A stretch of DNA of 64,000 nt from Anaerotruncus rubiinfantis (GCF_900078395.1 NZ_FKLA01000009.1:99305-163304); one strand, 5' to 3'. Counted from the first letter of the stretch, positions 1-9,768 are shown. Numbers and translations: made by a program. Notes: generated by a model from the letters alone, not told the origin.

Positions 1-93
1 GCGAGAAAGTATGCCCGTGGGGCGCGGCGGAACGCGCCAGTGATTCTCAAGCGGCAATGCCGCTTGATTCCCGTGCGCGGCAAAACGCGCTGA
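1..93 (-). repeat. Dispersed multi-hairpin repeat, copy 1 (cut by window edge)
   Basis: Read on the minus strand, this stretch downstream of rplQ carries a palindrome with arms TCAAGCGGCA and TGCCGCTTGA, then GGGCATACTTTCTCGC, which looks like the left arm of the TTTCTTG-type hairpin that opens the other copies. The palindrome and its flanks recur almost unchanged at 51190-51245 next to copy 7. The rest of the element lies outside the window. Confidence 0.6.
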
Positions 94-113
94 ATCGGGC
101 GCGCAAAGGGCGC

Positions 114-145
114 AAAAAGGGCCCGCGTTTTCACGCGAGCCCTTT
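114..145 (-). terminator. Intrinsic terminator after rplQ
   Basis: On the minus strand an AAAGGGCTCGCG / CGCGGGCCCTTT hairpin with a short loop is followed by a T-run, 18 bases after the rplQ stop codon. It probably ends the whole ribosomal protein operon. Confidence 0.8.
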
Positions 146-162
146 CTATTTTTATCTGATTA

Positions 163-504
163 TCAGACAAGCTCAATGATTGCCATCTCTGCAGCGTCGC
201 CGCGGCGAGGTCCGATCTTGACGATTCTGGTGTAGCCGCCGTTGGTTTCCTTATATTTCGGGGCAATCTCGTCAAAGAGTTTCTTCGCAACATCCTCTTT
301 CGTGATGAAAGAGAGCACCTGACGCTTGGAGTGCAGGTCGTTCGTTTTCGCCGTCGTAATCATCTTCTCGGCCATTGCACGGACTTCTTTCGCTCTCGTG
401 ACAGTGGTTTCGATCTTGCCGTTTTCCAGCAGGAAAGTGACCATTGCTCTGAGCATTGCCATTCTGTGGCTCGAAGTTCTGCCGAGTTTTCTGGTTCCTG
501 GCAT
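163..504 (-). CDS. rplQ: 50S ribosomal protein L17
   Basis: This 113-residue protein is L17, which sits near the peptide exit tunnel of the large ribosomal subunit. It opens [20 protein letters not shown], the standard L17 N-terminus, and ends in the family's conserved tail with [11 protein letters not shown] and AIIELV. The length is usual for Firmicutes. It is the last gene of the S10-spc-alpha cluster, downstream of rpoA as in Bacillus and Clostridium, and is followed by a clear terminator. Confidence 0.97.
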   Translation of the reverse strand: MPGTRKLGRTSSHRMAMLRAMVTFLLENGKIETTVTRAKEVRAMAEKMITTAKTNDLHSKRQVLSFITKEDVAKKLFDEIAPKYKETNGGYTRIVKIGPRRGDAAEMAIIELV

Positions 505-552
505 CGAATTTCACTCCTTACCTGTGTTTCGTTCGGCGCAGCCGCGCCTCGA

Positions 553-1509
553 TTATTCTTCGTCCTTGGAAAGGTCAAATCCCAGTGACTGTAACTTCCA
601 GATAACCTCTTCCAGCGACTTTTTGCCCAGGTTGCGGACCTTCATCATCTCTTCCGGAGATTTGTTGATGAGGTCGGCCACCGTATTGACGCTGGCTCTC
701 TTCAGACAGTTGAATGCGCGGACAGATAAGTCAAGCTCTTCAATGGTCATCTCAAGGAGTTTGTCCTTGCCGGTATCCTCTTTTTTATCCATAATCTCAG
801 TGGCACTCACTTCATCGGAAAGATCGACGAAATGATTGAGTTGTCTATTGAGGATCTTGGCCGCCAGACTGACCGCCTCTTTTGCAGAGATCGTGCCGTC
901 TGTCCAGACTTCAAGCGTTAATTTATCATAGTCGGTTATCTGCTCCACGCGGGTATTCTCAACGGTATAATTGACCTTGAGCACGGGGGTGTAGATGCTG
1001 TCCACGGCGATGGTGCCAACCGGAGCTTTCTCGAGCTCGGTGTGTTTGTTGCGGTCAGCGGACACATAGCCCTGCCCTTTTTTGAGGGTGATCTCCATGT
1101 TGAGCTTCGCGCCCGCATCCAGCGTTGCAATATGCATGCTCGGATCCAGGATCTCCACCTCGGAGTCACACTCAATACTGCCCGCAGTCACTTCGCACTC
1201 GCCCTGTGCATCAATCCGTACCGTCTTGGGCTCATCGCAATACAGCTTTGCGGTAAGGCCCTTAATGTTGAGGATAATTTCGGTTACGTCTTCTTTTACG
1301 CCCGGGATTGTCGAGAATTCGTGCTGGATGCCATCGATTTTCACCGAGATGACAGCAACACCAGGAAGAGAGGATAACAGCACGCGGCGCAGCGAATTGC
1401 CAAGCGTCGTACCGAAGCCTCTGTCCAGCGGTTCCGCCACAAATTTGCCGTAGGTACCGTCAGATTTGAGCTCGACCGTTTCTATCTTGGGCTCTATGAT
1501 CTTAACCAT
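553..1509 (-). CDS. rpoA: DNA-directed RNA polymerase subunit alpha
   Basis: RpoA dimerises to scaffold RNA polymerase assembly, and its C-terminal domain contacts promoter UP elements and activators. The protein has 318 residues. The N-terminal domain (about 1-230) carries [18 protein letters not shown], the dimerisation segment. A linker follows, then the helical C-terminal domain (about 245-315) with [14 protein letters not shown] and [12 protein letters not shown]. The start was set at [10 protein letters not shown] because AGGAGG lies a few bases upstream; a 14-codon extension has no ribosome-binding site. It lies between rpsD and rplQ. Confidence 0.97.
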   Translation of the reverse strand: MVKIIEPKIETVELKSDGTYGKFVAEPLDRGFGTTLGNSLRRVLLSSLPGVAVISVKIDGIQHEFSTIPGVKEDVTEIILNIKGLTAKLYCDEPKTVRIDAQGECEVTAGSIECDSEVEILDPSMHIATLDAGAKLNMEITLKKGQGYVSADRNKHTELEKAPVGTIAVDSIYTPVLKVNYTVENTRVEQITDYDKLTLEVWTDGTISAKEAVSLAAKILNRQLNHFVDLSDEVSATEIMDKKEDTGKDKLLEMTIEELDLSVRAFNCLKRASVNTVADLINKSPEEMMKVRNLGKKSLEEVIWKLQSLGFDLSKDEE

Positions 1510-1617
1510 ATTGGACCCTCCTATCTGGCAGGACCAGTCCCGCCGTTTCATTCTCGTTTCCCTGTAAACCCACAGCCAACCAGGCTGCCAGCGGAGTTTT
1601 CACACTACGCAGCATGA

Positions 1618-2238
1618 TTATTTGCTGTACAACTCGACGATCAGATGCTCCTCAACGTCAAGGTCGATATCCTCACGGTTCGGAAGCTCCACGATCCGGC
1701 CGGTCATGTTCTGCTTGTTGCATTCGAGCCACTTCGGCACCGGACGCGCGCCCATCGCTTCGACCACGCCTTTGAGCTTGTCGCTCTTCGAAGAAACCGC
1801 GATCACATCGCCCGCTTTGCACAGGATCGACGGGATATTGGCTTTCTTGCCGTTTACCGTGAAGTGGTTGTGACGCACAAGCTGGCGCGCTTCTTTTCTC
1901 GAGGAAGCGAAGCCCAGGCGGTAAACCACGTTGTCAAGTCTCGACTCGCAGATTCGCAGCAGGTTTTCACCCGTCATGCCGGCTTTGCGCTCCGCCATCT
2001 CAAAATACTTCAAGAACTGGCTTTCGAGCACGCCGTAATAACGTCTGGCCTGCTGTTTGGCGCGCAGCTGGATTCCATACTCGGAAAGTTTTCTTGCGCG
2101 CGCTTTGCCGTGCTGCCCCGGAACGGAAGCTCTGCGGGTGACGGCACATTTGTCGGTGTAGCAACGCTCGCCCTTCAGGAACAGTTTCTTGTTCTCTCTG
2201 CGGCAGAGTCTGCATACAGCACCGGTATATCTTGCCAT
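1618..2238 (-). CDS. rpsD: 30S ribosomal protein S4 (zinc-binding type)
   Basis: S4 nucleates assembly of the small subunit by binding 16S rRNA. The protein has 206 residues. It is the zinc (C+) form, with Cys9, Cys12, Cys26 and Cys31 in the first 31 residues. The S4 RNA-binding domain lies around residues 96-158 ([23 protein letters not shown]). The start MARYTG is preceded by a GGAGG site; the longer reading frame begins 11 codons earlier without one. Placement between rpsK and rpoA is typical of clostridia; in Bacillus rpsD lies elsewhere. Confidence 0.96.
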   Translation of the reverse strand: MARYTGAVCRLCRRENKKLFLKGERCYTDKCAVTRRASVPGQHGKARARKLSEYGIQLRAKQQARRYYGVLESQFLKYFEMAERKAGMTGENLLRICESRLDNVVYRLGFASSRKEARQLVRHNHFTVNGKKANIPSILCKAGDVIAVSSKSDKLKGVVEAMGARPVPKWLECNKQNMTGRIVELPNREDIDLDVEEHLIVELYSK

Positions 2239-2318
2239 TAATTGCACCTCCTGATTGGTTTGCATGCCCACGGTAAGACATGGGCACTTCTAACGCACAT
2301 ACGTGCAGTGGACGGCTG

Positions 2319-2717
2319 TTATACGCGTCTACGTTTCGGCGGACGGCATCCGTTATGCGGGATGGGGGTCACGTCCTTGATCATGTTGACTTCAAGCCCC
2401 GCGGCCTGCAGCGCGCGGATTGCAGCCTCACGTCCGGCACCCGGTCCCTTCACGAAAACCTCAACCGTTTTGAGCCCGTGCTCCATGGCGGCTTTCGCAG
2501 CGGTCTCGGCAGCGGTCTGCGCGGCGAACGGAGTGCTCTTTCTGGAGCCACGGAAGCCGAGCCCGCCGGCCGAAGCCCAAGAAAGCGCATTGCCCTGGGT
2601 ATCGGTGATCGTAACGATCGTGTTGTTAAACGTGGACTGGATATGAGCGGCGCCGCGCTCGATATTCTTGCGTTCACGGCGTCTGCGAGTGGCCTTTTTG
2701 GCAACAGCTTTTGCCAT
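2319..2717 (-). CDS. rpsK: 30S ribosomal protein S11
   Basis: S11 lines the mRNA exit region of the 30S platform. The protein has 132 residues, with a lysine/arginine-rich N-terminus ([12 protein letters not shown]), the conserved core [14 protein letters not shown], and the invariant tail [15 protein letters not shown]. It follows rpsM in the alpha part of the operon, with 19 bases between the genes. Confidence 0.97.
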   Translation of the reverse strand: MAKAVAKKATRRRRERKNIERGAAHIQSTFNNTIVTITDTQGNALSWASAGGLGFRGSRKSTPFAAQTAAETAAKAAMEHGLKTVEVFVKGPGAGREAAIRALQAAGLEVNMIKDVTPIPHNGCRPPKRRRV

Positions 2718-2736
2718 CGTCTATATCCCTCCCTAA

Positions 2737-3105
2737 TTACTTCTTCTTGTTGGCGATTGTTTTCTTCGGACCTTTTCTGGTACGCGCGTTGGTCTTGGTC
2801 CGCTGTCCGCGTACCGGCAGGCCTCTGCGGTGACGGATGCCGCGATAGCAGCCGATTTCGGTCAGACGTTTGATGTTGAGCGCGACTTCACGACGGAGAT
2901 CGCCTTCCACATGGACGTTGTGATCGATATATTCACGCAGCTTGGACACGTCGTCCTCGGTGAGGTCCTTGACACGGATGTCAGGGTTCACGCCGGTGGA
3001 CGCGAGGATTTCCTGAGCGGTTTTGCGACCGATGCCGAAGATGTAGGTCAGACCGATCTCGATCCGCTTATCTCTCGGCAGGTCAACGCCAGCTATACGA
3101 GCCAT
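2737..3105 (-). CDS. rpsM: 30S ribosomal protein S13
   Basis: S13 sits in the head of the small subunit and contacts P-site tRNA and the intersubunit bridge. The protein has 122 residues: the [21 protein letters not shown] start, the helix-turn-helix segment with [11 protein letters not shown], and a basic tail ([19 protein letters not shown]) that reaches the tRNA. It lies between rpmJ and rpsK in the standard order. Confidence 0.97.
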   Translation of the reverse strand: MARIAGVDLPRDKRIEIGLTYIFGIGRKTAQEILASTGVNPDIRVKDLTEDDVSKLREYIDHNVHVEGDLRREVALNIKRLTEIGCYRGIRHRRGLPVRGQRTKTNARTRKGPKKTIANKKK

Positions 3106-3138
3106 ACTTTTGTTGCACCTCCATTATTCGGTTTGCAC

Positions 3139-3252
3139 TTAGCCCTGACGCTGTTTGTGCTTGGGGTTTTGGCAAATGACCATGATGCGGCCTTTGCGCT
3201 TGATGATCTTGCACTTCTCGCAAATGGGCTTAACGGAAGGTCTTACTTTCAT
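3139..3252 (-). CDS. rpmJ: 50S ribosomal protein L36 (zinc-binding)
   Basis: This 37-residue gene was read directly from the sequence between infA and rpsM. It begins [15 protein letters not shown] and ends NPKHKQRQG. Cys11, Cys14, Cys27 and His32 form the zinc site of the C+ form of L36. L36 helps stabilise 23S rRNA near the peptidyl transferase region. An AGGAGG-like site (AAAGGAGGTAATTTC on the minus strand) precedes the ATG. Confidence 0.95.
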   Translation of the reverse strand: MKVRPSVKPICEKCKIIKRKGRIMVICQNPKHKQRQG

Positions 3253-3294
3253 CTGAAATTACCTCCTTTGATTCCCTTGACTGGTTGGTCTGGC

Positions 3295-3513
3295 TTATTT
3301 GGAACGCCAGGTGATGCGTCCCTTGGTCAGGTCGTATGGAGACATCTCCAGTGTGACCTTATCTCCCGGCAAAATACGGATGAAGTTCATCCGCAGTTTC
3401 CCTGATATATGAGCCAAAAGCTGATGTCCGTTGGGCAGCTCAACGCGAAACTGCGCGTTGGGCAAGCTTTCCACGACGACGCCTTCAATTTCGATGACAT
3501 CTTCTTTAGACAA
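3295..3513 (-). CDS. infA: Translation initiation factor IF-1
   Basis: IF-1 binds the ribosomal A site during initiation. The protein has 72 residues and is a single S1/OB-fold domain ([20 protein letters not shown], with [25 protein letters not shown]). The start codon is TTG, supported by GGGAGG eight bases upstream and by exact agreement with the usual IF-1 N-terminus. Its first eight bases overlap the end of the upstream KOW gene, so the two are probably translationally coupled. Confidence 0.95.
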   Translation of the reverse strand: MSKEDVIEIEGVVVESLPNAQFRVELPNGHQLLAHISGKLRMNFIRILPGDKVTLEMSPYDLTKGRITWRSK

Positions 3514-3769
3514 GCAAAATACCTCCCTCTTTCTGCGTAAGCGCCCGAAGCGCCCCCCGCAGCTTTTTGTTCGTTTCGATGCCGGATAAATCCAGCCGTG
3601 TGTTGGTTTTCCGAATGTGTTTTACGCTCTTGCGCTTGGGTCTCTCAAGCGGCCGCCGCTTGCCGTCGGCAAGCAGGACATACCCTTTTTCCACCGCGAG
3701 CACCAGGTAAAACCCATCCGCGTCATGCCCCGCAATCGACTTTACCACCTGTCCCGCTTCGATCCGCAT
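3506..3769 (-). CDS. KOW-domain RNA-binding protein (L14e/L6e/L27e-like)
   Basis: This is an 87-residue basic protein with an N-terminal KOW-like beta-barrel ([36 protein letters not shown]) and a hydrophilic tail. Firmicutes carry such a gene between map and infA, usually annotated as KOW domain-containing or L14E-like, and its exact role is not settled. RNA or ribosome binding is inferred from the fold and the operon. It starts 12 bases after map with GGGAGG upstream and overlaps infA by eight bases. Confidence 0.8.
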   Translation of the reverse strand: MRIEAGQVVKSIAGHDADGFYLVLAVEKGYVLLADGKRRPLERPKRKSVKHIRKTNTRLDLSGIETNKKLRGALRALTQKEGGILLV

Positions 3770-3781
3770 CCCGCACCTCCC

Positions 3782-4528
3782 TTAAGGCTGTGTCAGGATT
3801 ACCGGACCGTCCGCGGTAATTGCAATGGTATTTTCGAAATGCGCTGCCAGCCCGTGATCGACGGTCACGACCGTCCATCCGTCACTGAGGGTTTTCACTG
3901 CCGGACCATGCTGGGTGATCATCGGCTCGACCGCGAGAACCATGCCCGCGACCAGCCGGATGCCGTGGCCCGGCCGCCCGTAGTTCGGGACTTCCGGTTC
4001 CTCATGCATTTCACGTCCGATGCCGTGGCCCACATATTCGCGCACCACGCCATAACCCTGCGGTTCCACGTAGGACTGCACCGCATGCCCGATGTCCCCG
4101 AGCCGCGCGCCAACCTGCATGACCGCCATCGCGGCCAACAGGCTTTCGCGCGTCGCATCCATCAGCCTCTGGGCCTCATCGCTGATCCGCCCTGCGGCAA
4201 AGGTTCCCGCGGTATCCCCCTGGTAGCCGTCAATGACGGCCCCCACGTCGATGCTCACGATGTCGCCCTCCTGGATCACGCGTTTGCCCGGGATGCCGTG
4301 GATCACCTCGTCGTTCACCGAGATGCATGCGCTCCCTGGAAAACCACCATACCCCAAAAACGAGGGTTTGGCTCCCTTGGAAAGAATAAAACTCTTGATA
4401 ATGCGGTCAATTTCCCCGGTCGTAACGCCCGGTTTGACCGCCGCGCCGCCCACCTGCAGCGCCTGTGCCGTAATAGAGCCCGCCTTGCGCATTTTGGCAA
4501 GCTCCTTAGAGGTCTTCAGCACAACCAT
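3782..4528 (-). CDS. map: Methionine aminopeptidase, type I
   Basis: It removes the initiator methionine from nascent proteins. The protein has 248 residues and matches type Ia enzymes with no N-terminal extension. The five metal ligands are visible in order: the two Asp of SIDVGAVIDGYQGDTAGTF, the His of GHGIGREMHEEPEVPNYG, the Glu of EPMIT and the Glu of HFENTIAIT. The gene starts five bases after the adk stop codon, with GGAGG inside the end of adk, so the pair is likely co-translated. Confidence 0.97.
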   Translation of the reverse strand: MVVLKTSKELAKMRKAGSITAQALQVGGAAVKPGVTTGEIDRIIKSFILSKGAKPSFLGYGGFPGSACISVNDEVIHGIPGKRVIQEGDIVSIDVGAVIDGYQGDTAGTFAAGRISDEAQRLMDATRESLLAAMAVMQVGARLGDIGHAVQSYVEPQGYGVVREYVGHGIGREMHEEPEVPNYGRPGHGIRLVAGMVLAVEPMITQHGPAVKTLSDGWTVVTVDHGLAAHFENTIAITADGPVILTQP

Positions 4529-4532
4529 ATAC

Positions 4533-5165
4533 TCAGGCCTCCAGGGCTTTCAGGGTCCGTGCAGTCGTTTCCTCCACGGTCCCCGCACCCTTGACCACCG
4601 CGAGCTTTCCAGCTTTCGCGTAGTAGTCCTTGAGCGGTTCAGTCTGCTGGTGATAAACATTCAGGCGATCCCGGATTGTCGCGGGCTCATCGTCCTTGCG
4701 GATGATCAGCCTGCCGCCGTCACGGTCGCACACCCCTTCGGTTTTCGGAGGTTTGTGCTCCACGTGGTAGCTCGCGCCGCACTTTTCGCAGACACGCCGG
4801 CCGGAAAGCCGGGCCGTGATGTCCTCGTCCGAGACCTCAATATCGATGACCTTGTCGATCTCGATCTTCATCTCATCAAGCGCTTCGGCCTGCGGGACAG
4901 TGCGCGGGAATCCGTCAAGGATAAACCCGTTTTGGCAGTCGTCCTTCGCGAGGCGCTCTTTGATGATCCCAATGACCACCTCATCCGGGACAAGGCTGCC
5001 GGCATCCATATAGGATTTTGCCCGAAGCCCCATCTCGGTCCCGTTCTTCAGCGCTTCCCGGATGATGTTTCCGGTGCTGATCGCGGGAATGCCAAACTTG
5101 TCGCAGATAATTTCTGCCTGTGTACCTTTGCCGGCGCCCGGAGCGCCAAGAAGGATCAGTTTCAT
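4533..5165 (-). CDS. adk: Adenylate kinase
   Basis: It catalyses AMP + ATP to 2 ADP. The protein has 210 residues, with the P-loop GAPGAGKGT at residues 7-15 and a long LID domain (about 120-160) that carries a Cys-x2-Cys ... Cys-x2-Asp zinc site (CEKCG and CDRDG), the Gram-positive type. DGFPRT and the arginine-rich motif RLNVYHQQTEPL are present. It lies between secY and map as in most Firmicutes spc operons. Confidence 0.97.
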   Translation of the reverse strand: MKLILLGAPGAGKGTQAEIICDKFGIPAISTGNIIREALKNGTEMGLRAKSYMDAGSLVPDEVVIGIIKERLAKDDCQNGFILDGFPRTVPQAEALDEMKIEIDKVIDIEVSDEDITARLSGRRVCEKCGASYHVEHKPPKTEGVCDRDGGRLIIRKDDEPATIRDRLNVYHQQTEPLKDYYAKAGKLAVVKGAGTVEETTARTLKALEA

Positions 5166-5179
5166 AACCGCACCTCTCC

Positions 5180-6475
5180 TTACTCTAAGAAGCCCTTGTA
5201 GTGACGCATCATCATCTGGGATTCCAGCTGACGGAAGGTATCCAGCGCGACGCCGACGACGATGATGATCGAAGTACCGCCGAGCGAAACATTCAGCTCG
5301 GTGAAGGACCCGATAATGATCGGGAGCACTGCAACCAGGGCAAGAACGATACCGCCGATCAGCGTGATCTTCGAGATGATCCGCGCGATGAAGTCGGAGG
5401 TTGGGCGGCCCGGACGGATGCCCGGAATGGTGCCGGAGTTGTTCCTGAGGTTGTTGCTCATTTCAATCGGATTATACTGGATCGCCACATAGAAGTAGTT
5501 GAATGCGATGATCAGCACAAAGTACAGCGCCGCATACAGCAGCGTATTGTAATGGAATGCCGAAAGGAATTTCCCCCAGAAGCTGTCCGCGGCCGGATGC
5601 ACGAATGCGCCGATGGTACCGGGGATTGCAAGCAGGGAGGATGCGAAGATGATCGGCATGACGCCCGACATGTTGACCTTGATCGGGATGAAGGTCGACT
5701 GGCCGCCATACATCTTACGTCCAACCACCTTTTTGGCGTACTGGACGGGGATGCGGCGCTCCGCGTTGGTCATGACGATGATCGCCGCGATCAAAAGGAT
5801 AAACACCGCGATCATAACCAGCTCCAGGACAATTGCCGTGAAAGCAAATTCGTTGAGCTTCAGATAGCCCCAGAAGCTGCGCACCGCAGCCGGTCCGCGG
5901 GAAACGATGCCCGCGAACAGGATGAGCGAGATGCCGTTGCCGATGCCGCGCTCATCGATGCGCTCACCGAGGTAAACGATGAGCATTGCGCCGGCGGTGA
6001 AGGTCGCCACGATGACAAAGGCCACAAAGATGCCTTCCCAACCGGTGGTGTATTTCACAGCGCCCTGCTGGTTCTTCAGCATGGTGTAGTAAGCGAACGC
6101 CTGCAGCAACGCAAGGCCGATGGTGGTGTAACGGGTGATCTTCTGGATCTTTTTGCGTCCGTCCTCACCCTCTTTTGCCATCCGTTCAAGTGCCGGAATC
6201 GCAACTGTCAGCAGCTGGATGACGATGGAAGAGGTGATATACGGCGTGATGGACAACGCAAAGATGGTTGCGTTGGCAAACGCACCGCCCGAAAGAATAT
6301 CAAGGTAACCGAGCAGGTTTCCCGCGCCGGAGACCATATTCTGCAAGGCCGCCGGGTCCAAAAACGGAACCGGAACGCCCGCGCCCAGACGGAAGAGGAC
6401 GATGATCATCAGGGTAAAACAGATCTTCTGCCTCAGTTCGGCGATATGCCATGCGTTTTTTAACGTCGCAAACAT
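5180..6475 (-). CDS. secY: Preprotein translocase subunit SecY
   Basis: SecY is the channel of the general secretion translocon in the cytoplasmic membrane. The protein has 431 residues and about ten hydrophobic segments; the first follows LRQKICFTLMIIVLFRLGAGVPVPF. Family signatures include the plug-region segment FANATIFALSITPYITSSIVIQLL and the late cytoplasmic loop IRPGRPTSDFIARII. It is separated from rplO by one base and followed by adk after 14 bases. Confidence 0.97.
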   Translation of the reverse strand: MFATLKNAWHIAELRQKICFTLMIIVLFRLGAGVPVPFLDPAALQNMVSGAGNLLGYLDILSGGAFANATIFALSITPYITSSIVIQLLTVAIPALERMAKEGEDGRKKIQKITRYTTIGLALLQAFAYYTMLKNQQGAVKYTTGWEGIFVAFVIVATFTAGAMLIVYLGERIDERGIGNGISLILFAGIVSRGPAAVRSFWGYLKLNEFAFTAIVLELVMIAVFILLIAAIIVMTNAERRIPVQYAKKVVGRKMYGGQSTFIPIKVNMSGVMPIIFASSLLAIPGTIGAFVHPAADSFWGKFLSAFHYNTLLYAALYFVLIIAFNYFYVAIQYNPIEMSNNLRNNSGTIPGIRPGRPTSDFIARIISKITLIGGIVLALVAVLPIIIGSFTELNVSLGGTSIIIVVGVALDTFRQLESQMMMRHYKGFLE

Positions 6476-6476
6476 A

Positions 6477-6917
6477 TTATTTCACCTCAGCCTTTCCGCC
6501 TGCCTTCTCGATCTTCTCTTTGGCGGATGCTGAGAATGCCGCGCAATTGACGGTGAGTTTTTTGGTGAGCTCGCCTCTGCCGAGAACCTTGACGCCGTCA
6601 AGGGTCTTTTTCAGCAGACCGGCATCCACCAGCGCCTGCGCGTCGACAACGGCGCCGTCCTCGAATTTCTCAAGGTCGGAAACGTTGACCGTCGCATACT
6701 TGGTCGCGAAAATATTGATGAAGCCTCTTTTCGGGACACGTCTCTGGAGAGGCATCTGGCCTCCTTCAAAACCGGGGCGTACGCCGCCGCCCGAACGGGC
6801 CTTCTGACCTTTATGGCCTTTGCCTGCAGTCTTTCCGTTACCGGAACCGGCGCCTCTGCCTTTGCGATAAGCGTCGCGGCTGGCGCCCGGGGCCGGAGAA
6901 AGTTCATGCAATTTCAT
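6477..6917 (-). CDS. rplO: 50S ribosomal protein L15
   Basis: L15 is a late assembly protein of the large subunit. The protein has 146 residues: a Gly/Arg-rich extended N-terminus ([20 protein letters not shown], then [31 protein letters not shown]) followed by a globular C-terminal domain. It lies directly before secY, as expected in the spc operon. Confidence 0.97.
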   Translation of the reverse strand: MKLHELSPAPGASRDAYRKGRGAGSGNGKTAGKGHKGQKARSGGGVRPGFEGGQMPLQRRVPKRGFINIFATKYATVNVSDLEKFEDGAVVDAQALVDAGLLKKTLDGVKVLGRGELTKKLTVNCAAFSASAKEKIEKAGGKAEVK

Positions 6918-6937
6918 TTTACCTGCACCTCCTTAGC

Positions 6938-7117
6938 TTAGCTTTCGGTAACCTCAACGAGGTGGGAAATTTTTGCGATTTTGCCTTTGGTGGCCTCGTT
7001 GTCAGGCTGAATGGTCTCGTTGCCGATCCTGCGCAGTCCAAGGGACTCGGCGGTGGCAATCTGATCGTCTTTTCTGCCGACAAGGCTTTTTACGAGCTTG
7101 ATTTTAAGCTGTGCCAT
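6938..7117 (-). CDS. rpmD: 50S ribosomal protein L30
   Basis: This 59-residue gene was found by direct reading in the space between rpsE and rplO. It starts MAQLKIKLVKSLVGRKDDQI and contains AESLGLRRIGN, the signature of bacterial L30. It ends VEVTES with a TAA stop. A GGAGG site precedes the ATG. It completes the rpsE-rpmD-rplO order of the spc operon. Confidence 0.94.
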   Translation of the reverse strand: MAQLKIKLVKSLVGRKDDQIATAESLGLRRIGNETIQPDNEATKGKIAKISHLVEVTES

Positions 7118-7130
7118 TTCGCCCGCCTCC

Positions 7131-7631
7131 TTAACCTATAATATCCTTCACGCCTTTGCCGCGCGTCGCAGCGACCTGCTCGGCGTCACGAAGGGAAATG
7201 AGCCCCTGGATGGTGGCGCTGACCACGTTGCAGGGATTGTTGGAGCGCAGGGATTTGGTACGGATGTCCTTGATGCCGGCAGTCTCCATGACCGCACGCA
7301 CCGGGCCGCCCGCGATAACGCCGGTTCCCTGCGGAGCCGGTTTCATCAGAACACGGCCGGCCCCATATACGCCGATGACCTCATGGGGAATGGTGGTTCC
7401 CTTCAGCGAGATCTTGTGAAGATTCTTCTTTGCGTCCTCAATACCCTTGCGGATTGCGTCGGGTACCTCGCCCGCTTTACCAAGCCCGAAGCCGACCGTG
7501 CCGTTGCCGTCGCCGACAACCACGAGCGCCGCGAACTTAAAAATGCGTCCGCCTTTCACTGTTTTGGAAACGCGGTTGATTGCTACTACTCTCTCTTTCA
7601 GATCGAGGTTCGTTGCATCGATAAGAGCCAA
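7131..7631 (-). CDS. rpsE: 30S ribosomal protein S5
   Basis: S5 sits at the mRNA entry channel and affects decoding accuracy. The protein has 166 residues: an N-terminal double-stranded-RNA-binding-like domain ([41 protein letters not shown]) and a C-terminal domain with [22 protein letters not shown]. It lies between rplR and rpmD. Confidence 0.97.
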   Translation of the reverse strand: MALIDATNLDLKERVVAINRVSKTVKGGRIFKFAALVVVGDGNGTVGFGLGKAGEVPDAIRKGIEDAKKNLHKISLKGTTIPHEVIGVYGAGRVLMKPAPQGTGVIAGGPVRAVMETAGIKDIRTKSLRSNNPCNVVSATIQGLISLRDAEQVAATRGKGVKDIIG

Positions 7632-7647
7632 AAGTATCCCTCCTTAC

Positions 7648-8007
7648 TTAGAATTTGAGGCCGCCTTCACGGGCCGCTTGTGCCAATTCCTTGACACGCC
7701 CGTGATAGATATATCCGCCGCGGTCAAATTTGACCTCGGCAATGCCTTTGTCAGCAGCTTTCTTGGCGATGATTTCGCCAACCTTCTTGGCCGCTTCCTT
7801 GTTCCCGCCAAAACCTTCGAAATCTTTGTCCATGGAAGACGCTGCACACAGCGTTACGCCGTTCACATCGTCAATAATCTGGGCATAGATGTGTTTCGCG
7901 GAGCGGAAGATGCAAAGACGCGGGCACTCGGGGGTGCCGCTGATCTTGGCCCTGACTCTGACATGCCGTTTCAGTCTGGCTTCGTTCTTGTCAGGTTTCG
8001 TAATCAT
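7648..8007 (-). CDS. rplR: 50S ribosomal protein L18
   Basis: L18 binds 5S rRNA with L5. The protein has 119 residues, with the basic start [22 protein letters not shown], the core [21 protein letters not shown], and the tail [26 protein letters not shown], which is diagnostic of the family. It follows rplF after 14 bases. Confidence 0.97.
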   Translation of the reverse strand: MITKPDKNEARLKRHVRVRAKISGTPECPRLCIFRSAKHIYAQIIDDVNGVTLCAASSMDKDFEGFGGNKEAAKKVGEIIAKKAADKGIAEVKFDRGGYIYHGRVKELAQAAREGGLKF

Positions 8008-8021
8008 GTTCGTTCACTCCT

Positions 8022-8567
8022 TTACTTCTTGCCCTTGCCTGCTTTACCTTCCTTGCGGATGATAACTTCGTCAACATACTTGATGCCCTTGCCCTTATAC
8101 GGCTCCGGCGGGCGTTTCTCGCGCACTTCGGCGGCGAACTGGCCAACCTTCTGCTTATCTGGGCCGTGGATCACAATTTTGTTCGGCGCAGGCACGTCGA
8201 TGGTGATATCGGCATTGTCCTCCATGAAGACCTGATGGGAATAGCCGAGTGTCATGACGAGCTGTTTTCCCTGCTTTGCGGCGCGGTATCCGACGCCGTT
8301 GATTTCAAGCTCCTTTTTGAACTCCTCGGTGACGCCGTGCACCATGTTGGCGATCAGCGTACGGGTGAGTCCATGCAGGCTCTTTTCGGTTTTTTCATCG
8401 CTCGGGCGGGTCACGACGATCTCGTTGCCTTCCATGGCAATGCCGATCTCCGGACGAAACGTCTGGGTGAGGGTGCCTTTCGGGCCCTTGACCGTGACAG
8501 TATGGCCGTCGATTTTGACGTCGACGCCCGCCGGCACAGCGATGGGCTTTCTACCAATTCTGCTCAT
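8022..8567 (-). CDS. rplF: 50S ribosomal protein L6
   Basis: L6 lies near the sarcin-ricin loop and the elongation factor site of the large subunit. The protein has 181 residues with two repeated L6 domains. It starts [17 protein letters not shown], and the second domain carries [11 protein letters not shown] and ends with [13 protein letters not shown], the conserved C-terminal signature. Confidence 0.97.
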   Translation of the reverse strand: MSRIGRKPIAVPAGVDVKIDGHTVTVKGPKGTLTQTFRPEIGIAMEGNEIVVTRPSDEKTEKSLHGLTRTLIANMVHGVTEEFKKELEINGVGYRAAKQGKQLVMTLGYSHQVFMEDNADITIDVPAPNKIVIHGPDKQKVGQFAAEVREKRPPEPYKGKGIKYVDEVIIRKEGKAGKGKK

Positions 8568-8582
8568 TTCGCTGTACCCCCC

Positions 8583-8981
8583 TTACCAAATGAATGCGAG
8601 GACTTCGCCGCCGACATTCTCTTTGCGAGCCTGTTTGTCGGTCATAACGCCCTTGTTGGTGGAAAGGATGGCGGTGCCAAGGCCTTTCATCACGCGGGGC
8701 ATATCCTCACAACTGGTGTAAATGCGCAGGCCGGGTTTCGAAACCCTGCGAAGTCCCTGGATGACCGGGGTCTTGCCCTGCCCGTATTTCAGGGTGACCT
8801 TGATGACGCCCTGTTTGTCGTCCGCGACGACGGTGAAAGCTTTTATATATCCTTCATCCAACAAAATCTGAGCGATTGCTTTCTTCATGTTGGAAGCAGG
8901 AATATCAACAGTATCATGTTTTGCATTGTTTGCATTTCTGATACGTGTCAGCATGTCAGCGATGGTATCGGTGATATGCAT
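8583..8981 (-). CDS. rpsH: 30S ribosomal protein S8
   Basis: S8 binds 16S rRNA in the central domain; in E. coli it also represses its own operon. The protein has 132 residues: [20 protein letters not shown] at the start, [20 protein letters not shown] in the middle, and the [32 protein letters not shown]-terminal signature. It lies between rpsZ and rplF. Confidence 0.97.
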   Translation of the reverse strand: MHITDTIADMLTRIRNANNAKHDTVDIPASNMKKAIAQILLDEGYIKAFTVVADDKQGVIKVTLKYGQGKTPVIQGLRRVSKPGLRIYTSCEDMPRVMKGLGTAILSTNKGVMTDKQARKENVGGEVLAFIW

Positions 8982-9011
8982 GCCGTCAACCTCCTTTAGC
9001 TCAGCTTTGTT

Positions 9012-9197
9012 TTACCAGCTTGCTTTCCGCACTCCGGGAATCTGTCCTTTATATGCCAGTTCTCTGAAGCAAATACGGCAGATACCGAATTTGCGAAGAT
9101 AAGCATGCGGCCGGCCGCAGATCTTGCACCGCGTGTAAGCTCTCGTGGAGAACTTTGCGGGACGAGACTGCTTTACTTTCATAGATGTTTTCGCCAC
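9012..9197 (-). CDS. rpsZ: 30S ribosomal protein S14, zinc-binding type Z
   Basis: The protein has 61 residues, the length of the short zinc-containing S14 (type Z). Cys24, Cys27, Cys40 and Cys43 form the zinc site (CKICG and CRICF). S14 sits in the head of the 30S subunit. The gene lies between rplE and rpsH, as in Bacillus and Clostridium. Confidence 0.96.
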   Translation of the reverse strand: MAKTSMKVKQSRPAKFSTRAYTRCKICGRPHAYLRKFGICRICFRELAYKGQIPGVRKASW

Positions 9198-9212
9198 AGT
9201 TACGATTCCTCC

Positions 9213-9752
9213 TTACTTCGCAAATGGAGCGCCCATGAGCGTCAAAAGCTCGCGGGACTCTTCGTCGGTTTTTGCAGTGGTGACAAAGCAGATGTCCATG
9301 CCTCTGACCTTGTCGATTTTATCGTATTCGATCTCCGGGAAGATCAGCTGCTCGCGCAGGCCCATGTTGTAGTTGCCGCGGCCGTCGAAGCCGTTCGGGT
9401 TGATGCCGCGGAAGTCGCGGACACGCGGGAGCGCGACATTGAAGAGCCGGTCTACGAATTCGTACATTCTGTCGCCGCGCAGCGTCACCTTCGCGCCGAT
9501 GTTCATGCCTTCACGAAGCTTGAAGTTCGCCACGGATTTGCGGGCCTTGCAGATGATCGGTTTCTGGCCGGTGATCTTCATAAGGTCCCCGACGATCGCG
9601 TCGATAATCTTCGGATTGTCGCGCGCTTCGCCGCAGCCAACGTTGATGACAACCTTATCAAGCTTGGGGATCTGCATGACAGAGCTGTATCCGAATTTTT
9701 TCATCAGCGCAGGAGCCATTTCGCTTCTGTACTGGTCTTTCATTCTTGCCAT
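9213..9752 (-). CDS. rplE: 50S ribosomal protein L5
   Basis: L5 binds 5S rRNA and touches P-site tRNA. The protein has 179 residues, with the family signatures GVNVG-like [36 protein letters not shown], and the C-terminal [15 protein letters not shown]. The first ATG is kept because GGAGGAG lies six bases upstream. Confidence 0.97.
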   Translation of the reverse strand: MARMKDQYRSEMAPALMKKFGYSSVMQIPKLDKVVINVGCGEARDNPKIIDAIVGDLMKITGQKPIICKARKSVANFKLREGMNIGAKVTLRGDRMYEFVDRLFNVALPRVRDFRGINPNGFDGRGNYNMGLREQLIFPEIEYDKIDKVRGMDICFVTTAKTDEESRELLTLMGAPFAK

Positions 9753-9768
9753 GATTTCTCCTCCTTAC

